A program made the translations under genes and the position numbers. The notes beneath the pieces were generated by a model. It saw only the letters and a list, made by a program, of their open reading frames with translations. It did no database searches and was not told where the DNA came from. This document shows positions 63,239-64,000 of a stretch of DNA of 64,000 bases, one piece after another; within the stretch, counting starts at the first letter, position 1; every line of letters begins with the position of its first letter. The stretch spans positions 13,314,604-13,378,603 of the forward strand of contig NC_051105.1 in assembly GCF_901709675.1 (NCBI RefSeq), in the 5' to 3' direction. Source of the DNA: Syngnathus acus (taxonomy: Eukaryota; Chordata; Actinopteri; Syngnathiformes; Syngnathidae).

Positions 63239-64000
63239 TAGGGGTGTAAATCGCGGGTTTTGTCATGATACGATATCATATCGATACAAAGGACCACGAT
63301 ACGATTATTGCCGATATCTTAAAGCCTGCTGTGATTCATTCACGATACATCACGATATAGTGCTCCACGATCGATATTTTTATTTTTATTTATTTTTTTA
63401 AAATAAAAAATATAGAACAATATCCTGATTTATAACAATTCATACGCAAAATCAACAAGGTACTGCAAACTCTTTATTTAGTAAATTACAAGAGTATTGT
63501 AGGATACAAAGTGCTTATTTTAACACTGAACTTTATCAAATTCCTATATTTTTTCTCATATAAGTAAAGAAAATGAATATTCTTTCTTTTTTTGTAATAC
63601 CATTAACTTTAAAGTGCATTACTGAACTATTTATTTACAATAATTATAATTGTGCGTTGAGCCATCTTTTCTTTGGAATCCAAAGTGCTTCCAAACGAAT
63701 GACTTGAAGCCCAAAGGGGAGCGAATTTCCTCGTCTTCTTGGACACTAGCCATAGCACCAGCCCAGGAGCCGCGTAGTTGTCGGCTCCCCTTTCACGTGC
63801 CTGCTCTGCTCACAACACAGCACGCCGCGTACTGCTCCCGGAAAGAGGAAGCAAGCAACAATGAACTGGATTTCAAAATAAAGTCGCGTCTAATGTCCGA
63901 GGTCAAACACGGCGATATAAATCGATGTTTACGTTTAGCATCGATGCCAATAAATCGTAGAGCATTATATCGATTAATCGATGTGTATCGATGAATCGTT
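63239..64000. mobile_element. hAT-type repeat reaching the window edge
   Basis: Starts TAGGGGTGTAAATCGCGGG and has many CGATA/TATCG words (CACGATACGATTATTG, ATATCGATTAATCGATG) typical of a common fish hAT-derived repeat. The frame at 63650-63994 has no homology I recognise. The right end is probably just beyond the window. Confidence 0.55.

Overview
This window looks like nuclear DNA of a teleost fish. It holds Rex1/Babar, Rex3 and L2 non-LTR retrotransposons, V-SINE-like tRNA-derived SINEs, Tc1/mariner, hAT and piggyBac transposons, TA-flanked miniature elements, and a split vertebrate gene with very long introns. There are no bacterial genes, operons, CRISPR arrays or rRNA genes. The exact species cannot be read from the sequence.

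The one host gene I can support runs on the + strand from about 25.8 kb. It encodes a class II cytokine receptor of the fish CRFB1/CRFB2 (IFNAR2-like) group. I place a signal-peptide exon (25808-25856) and four extracellular exons (30459-30588, 41134-41309, 52523-52671, 57620-57767). Every intron has GT-AG ends, and the phases run 1-2-1-0-1, the order known for this family. No transmembrane exon was recognised. A possible last exon at 62946-63082 would give a secreted product, but this is tentative. The five exons total 652 nt spread over about 32 kb, and almost all the rest is repeats.

Layout. 1-5.3 kb: decayed Ty3/gypsy pol cut in two by a piggyBac element at a TTAA site. 5.3-16.4 kb: mostly unidentified AT-rich DNA with a 153-bp CA microsatellite, a SINE split by another insertion, and a 1.26-kb solo LTR. 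16.4-21.3 kb: mariner-like MITE, 5'-truncated L2 (minus), then a Rex1/Babar element with an uninterrupted 1001-codon ORF. 21.3-24.6 kb: remnant LTR retroelement with a tRNA-Trp-like primer site, carrying a hAT insertion. 24.6-25.8 kb: fold-back element and the receptor's upstream region.

Receptor introns. Intron 1 holds a minus-strand Rex1-type element with only two nonsense codons. Intron 2 (30.6-41.1 kb) is built from nested TA-flanked MITEs, two 118-bp minisatellite arrays, small hAT elements, a solo LTR, a fold-back element and an L2 fragment. Intron 3 (41.3-52.5 kb) holds two Rex3 copies meeting tail to tail, one of them split by a nearly full-length L2 that itself carries a SINE, and then a Rex1 fragment. 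Intron 4 holds a Rex3 copy with a 14-bp target duplication and a short MITE. Downstream of 57.8 kb lie Tc1 remnants, RTE-like LINE pieces, a SINE, hAT ends and, at the window edge, part of another hAT-like repeat.
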